Origin: an uncultured Clostridia bacterium
GTDB taxonomy: Bacteria > Bacillota > Clostridia > TANB77 > CAG-508
Direction: 5' to 3'
Length of the DNA: 5,697 nt
Assembly: GCA_947632745.1 (NCBI GenBank)
Contig: CANRQH010000090.1
Coordinates: 1-5,697 of the forward strand
Shown here in pieces: positions 4,847 through 5,697 of this stretch. The notes under the pieces were generated by a model that saw only the letters and a list, made by a program, of their open reading frames with translations, was not told the DNA's origin and did no database searches. A program made the position numbers and the translations under genes. Each line of letters begins with the position of its first letter. The stretch's first letter is position 1.

Positions 4847-5065
4847 TTATTTAGCTCTCCAAGTTATTCTGCCACGGTTTAAGTCATATGGTGACATTTC
4901 AACTTTTACTTTATCACCTGTAAGAATTTTTATATAGTTCATTCTTAATTTTCCAGAAATAGTTGCTAAAATTTGATGTCCATTTTCTAACTCAACTTTA
5001 AATGTTGTATTTGGTAATGTTTCTACAACTTTTCCTTCTAATTCTATTAAATCCTCCTTAGCCAA
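4847..5065 (-). CDS. infA: Translation initiation factor IF-1
   Basis: IF-1 is a single OB-fold protein that binds the 30S A site, stabilizing IF-2 and IF-3 and improving initiator tRNA selection. The 72-residue protein begins MAKEDLIELEGKVVETLPN, followed by FKVELENGHQILATISGKLR and a C-terminal half with GDKVKVEMSPYDLNRGRITWR. Length and motifs match E. coli IF-1 almost throughout. The start codon is TTG, placed seven bases after AAGGAGG (5073-5079); no in-frame ATG lies nearby. It is the first intact gene after the broken map gene and lies about 120 bases downstream of the promoter in the 3' end of map. Confidence 0.99.
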   Translation of the reverse strand: MAKEDLIELEGKVVETLPNTTFKVELENGHQILATISGKLRMNYIKILTGDKVKVEMSPYDLNRGRITWRAK

Positions 5066-5193
5066 ACTCTCGCCTCCTTCTTAAAGAGCTTTTTTTTCTA
5101 TTAAAAAATTAAGGTAAAGCTTTTGTAATTTGAAGCTTTTATGTAACTTAAAAAAAATTACATATTCCCCCTATTATTCACAATAGCTTTACC
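5066..5193 (-). promoter_or_regulatory. infA leader with alternative stem-loops
   Basis: On the minus strand the leader contains GGTAAAGCT (5193-5185) and AGCTTTACC (5121-5113), an exact 9-bp inverse pair enclosing a smaller hairpin ATGTAA / TTACAT (5163-5158 with 5146-5141). AAAGCTT (5139-5133) can instead pair with AAGCTTT (5122-5116), which overlaps the AGCTTTACC arm. The two foldings exclude each other. TTAATTTTTT follows the shared arm, so the long pairing resembles a weak terminator. The AAGGAGG of infA comes about 35 bases later. An attenuator is possible but unproven. Confidence 0.4.
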
Positions 5194-5222
5194 ATTATAC
5201 ACCATTATTATATTATTGTCAA
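5194..5222 (-). promoter_or_regulatory. Consensus promoter for infA and downstream genes
   Basis: TTGACA (5222-5217) and TATAAT (5199-5194) both match the sigma-A consensus exactly and are 17 bases apart. The -35 falls in the final sense codons of map (TTG ACA). Expected start of transcription is near 5187. Nothing else in the window comes this close to consensus in front of the ribosomal genes. Confidence 0.88.
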
Positions 5223-5336
5223 TATTTTTGGCTCATTTTCTGTAATTAAAATTGTGTTTTCATAATGTGCAGATAAACTTCCATCTTCTGTAAGAATTGT
5301 CCACCCATCATCTGCTTGCCATATATCTGGCTTTCC
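5208..5336 (-). pseudogene. map: C-terminal fragment of methionine aminopeptidase, interrupted by an insertion sequence
   Basis: Forty-two codons and a TAA on the minus strand read GKPDIWQADDGWTILTEDGS, then LSAHYENTILITENEPKILT and two more isoleucines. This is the C terminus of type I methionine aminopeptidase, which removes the initiator methionine from new proteins. The Glu in AHYENT is the equivalent of the last metal ligand (E235 in E. coli). The other ligands and the substrate His lie in the missing part. Homology stops at 5336, exactly where the insertion-sequence terminal motif begins. Reading on in frame gives TGA within 25 bases and no start codon, so the fragment cannot be made. 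map next to infA is standard in Firmicutes. The remainder may lie beyond the right edge, or a second map gene may serve the cell. Confidence 0.87.
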
Positions 5337-5460
5337 GGAAGTTTGACACTTTTTTAATCAAAAAAATTAGTTAAGCATTGATAATGCTTATTTTTTTTGT
5401 AAAATTTTTTATTTTTCTCTTGCGTGTCGTTGCGTGTTATGTTATAATTCATCATATAAC
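5337..5460 (+). mobile_element. Left end of an insertion sequence, copy 1, inserted in map
   Basis: The copy begins GGAAGTTTGACACTTTT, the presumed terminal repeat, directly against map coding sequence. It contains a hairpin with a T-run and a promoter, TTGCGT (5420-5425) and TATAAT (5443-5448) at 17-bp spacing, pointing right. It ends 12 bases after the -10, where copy 2 begins, before any transposase codon. Copy 2 has the same parts in the same order. Confidence 0.72.
5372..5398 (+). terminator. Terminator-like hairpin inside insertion-sequence copy 1
   Basis: TAAGCATT (5372-5379) and AATGCTTA (5383-5390) form an 8-bp stem with a 3-base loop, followed by eight T. It lies between the element end and the transposase promoter, so it would stop transcription entering from outside. 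A-rich sequence upstream may let it work in both directions. Confidence 0.6.
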
Positions 5461-5624
5461 GGGAGTTTGACACTTTTAAAATAAAAAAATCTTTGTAAGC
5501 ATTAAAAATGCTTAATTTTTTTGTCAATTTTTTCGTTTTTCTCTTGCGTGATTTCTCGTGATGTGTTATAATATAAAAAAATATTGAAAGGATTGAAACA
5601 AATGAGATTAAAGATAAATAAATC
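5461..5624 (+). mobile_element. Left end of the same insertion sequence, copy 2, nested in copy 1
   Basis: It begins GGGAGTTTGACACTTTT, one mismatch from copy 1. It repeats the hairpin (5496-5514, then seven T) and the promoter TTGCGT (5544-5549), 17 bases, TATAAT (5567-5572). AAAGGA (5587-5592) then precedes a transposase ATG at 5602. It is cut after eight codons by copy 3. Confidence 0.7.
5496..5522 (+). terminator. Terminator-like hairpin inside insertion-sequence copy 2
   Basis: TAAGCATT (5496-5503) and AATGCTTA (5507-5514) flank the loop AAA and are followed by a run of T (5516-5522). The stem is identical to that of copy 1, while the flanking bases and the loop have changed. Confidence 0.6.
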
Positions 5625-5643
5625 GGGTTTTAAACACTTTTGA
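5602..5643 (+). pseudogene. Transposase N-terminal stub cut by a further insertion
   Basis: Starting nine bases after AAAGGA, the frame reads MRLKINKS, then GFKHF and TGA contributed by copy 3. MRLK-x-x-KS resembles, from memory, the start of IS1634-family (IS4 superfamily) transposases of clostridia, which often begin MRLKVSKS. Eight residues are too few to be sure of the family. The gene is certainly broken here. Confidence 0.5.
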
Positions 5644-5697
5644 AATCTATAAATTTATCAAACCATTGTAAATGGTTATTTTTTTTGTCAAATTTTT
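5625..5697 (+). mobile_element. Left end of a diverged relative, copy 3, running off the window
   Basis: GGGTTTTAAACACTTTT matches the copy 2 end at 13 of 17 positions. A hairpin AACCATT (5661-5667) / AATGGTT (5671-5677) with eight T (5679-5686) follows at the same relative place. Promoter and transposase would lie beyond 5697. It is less similar than copies 1 and 2 are to each other, so it is an older or different element of the same type. Confidence 0.6.

Noticed and set aside
5158..5171. Minimal upstream reading frame (GGGGG then ATG TAA) in the infA leader
   Set aside because: Only three bases separate the G-run from the ATG, too short for good initiation, and a single instance gives no support.

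Overview
The window is a strongly AT-rich segment of a Clostridia-like Firmicute chromosome. Evidence for this is AT-rich codon use, strong AGGAGG ribosome binding sites, and the minus-strand order map (fragment) - infA - rpmJ - rpsM - rpsK - rpsD - rpoA - rplQ. Having rpsD between rpsK and rpoA fits Clostridia better than Bacillus, where rpsD lies elsewhere. No genus can be named from the sequence alone.

Right end (about 5208-5697): only the last 42 codons of map (methionine aminopeptidase) remain. They stop abruptly at 5336/5337, where three successive copies of the left end of one insertion-sequence type follow one another. The first two carry a terminal motif, a terminator-like hairpin and a promoter. 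The second also carries a transposase start of eight codons. The third is cut by the window edge. The pattern is best read as serial nested insertion. A consensus promoter (TTGACA-17-TATAAT) sits in the last codons of map and can drive infA and the genes after it regardless of the insertion.

Centre (1384-5065): an apparently intact run of translation and transcription genes: IF-1, L36, S13, S11, S4, RNA polymerase alpha and L17. infA and rplQ start with TTG. L17 carries an internal insertion of about 50 residues. A 261-bp gap between rpmJ and rpsM holds a long imperfect hairpin and a second inverted repeat, just upstream of the gene set that forms the alpha operon in E. coli.

Left end (1-1383): an accessory region begins directly after rplQ. 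It has a tandem array of four units of about 32 bp with the core AAAAAGAACCGGTCCC, then a convergent plus-strand cassette of three small genes. These are an unknown 70-residue protein, a putative antitoxin and a RelE/ParE-type toxin whose expected start codon reads ATA. Beyond it is a decayed MobV/Pre-type plasmid relaxase on the minus strand with three independent lesions. The cassette promoter is flanked by three near-identical short repeats that could be operator sites. I found no clearly new biological system. The best candidates for novelty are the tandem repeat array, the structured rpmJ-rpsM gap and the nested insertion-sequence ends.
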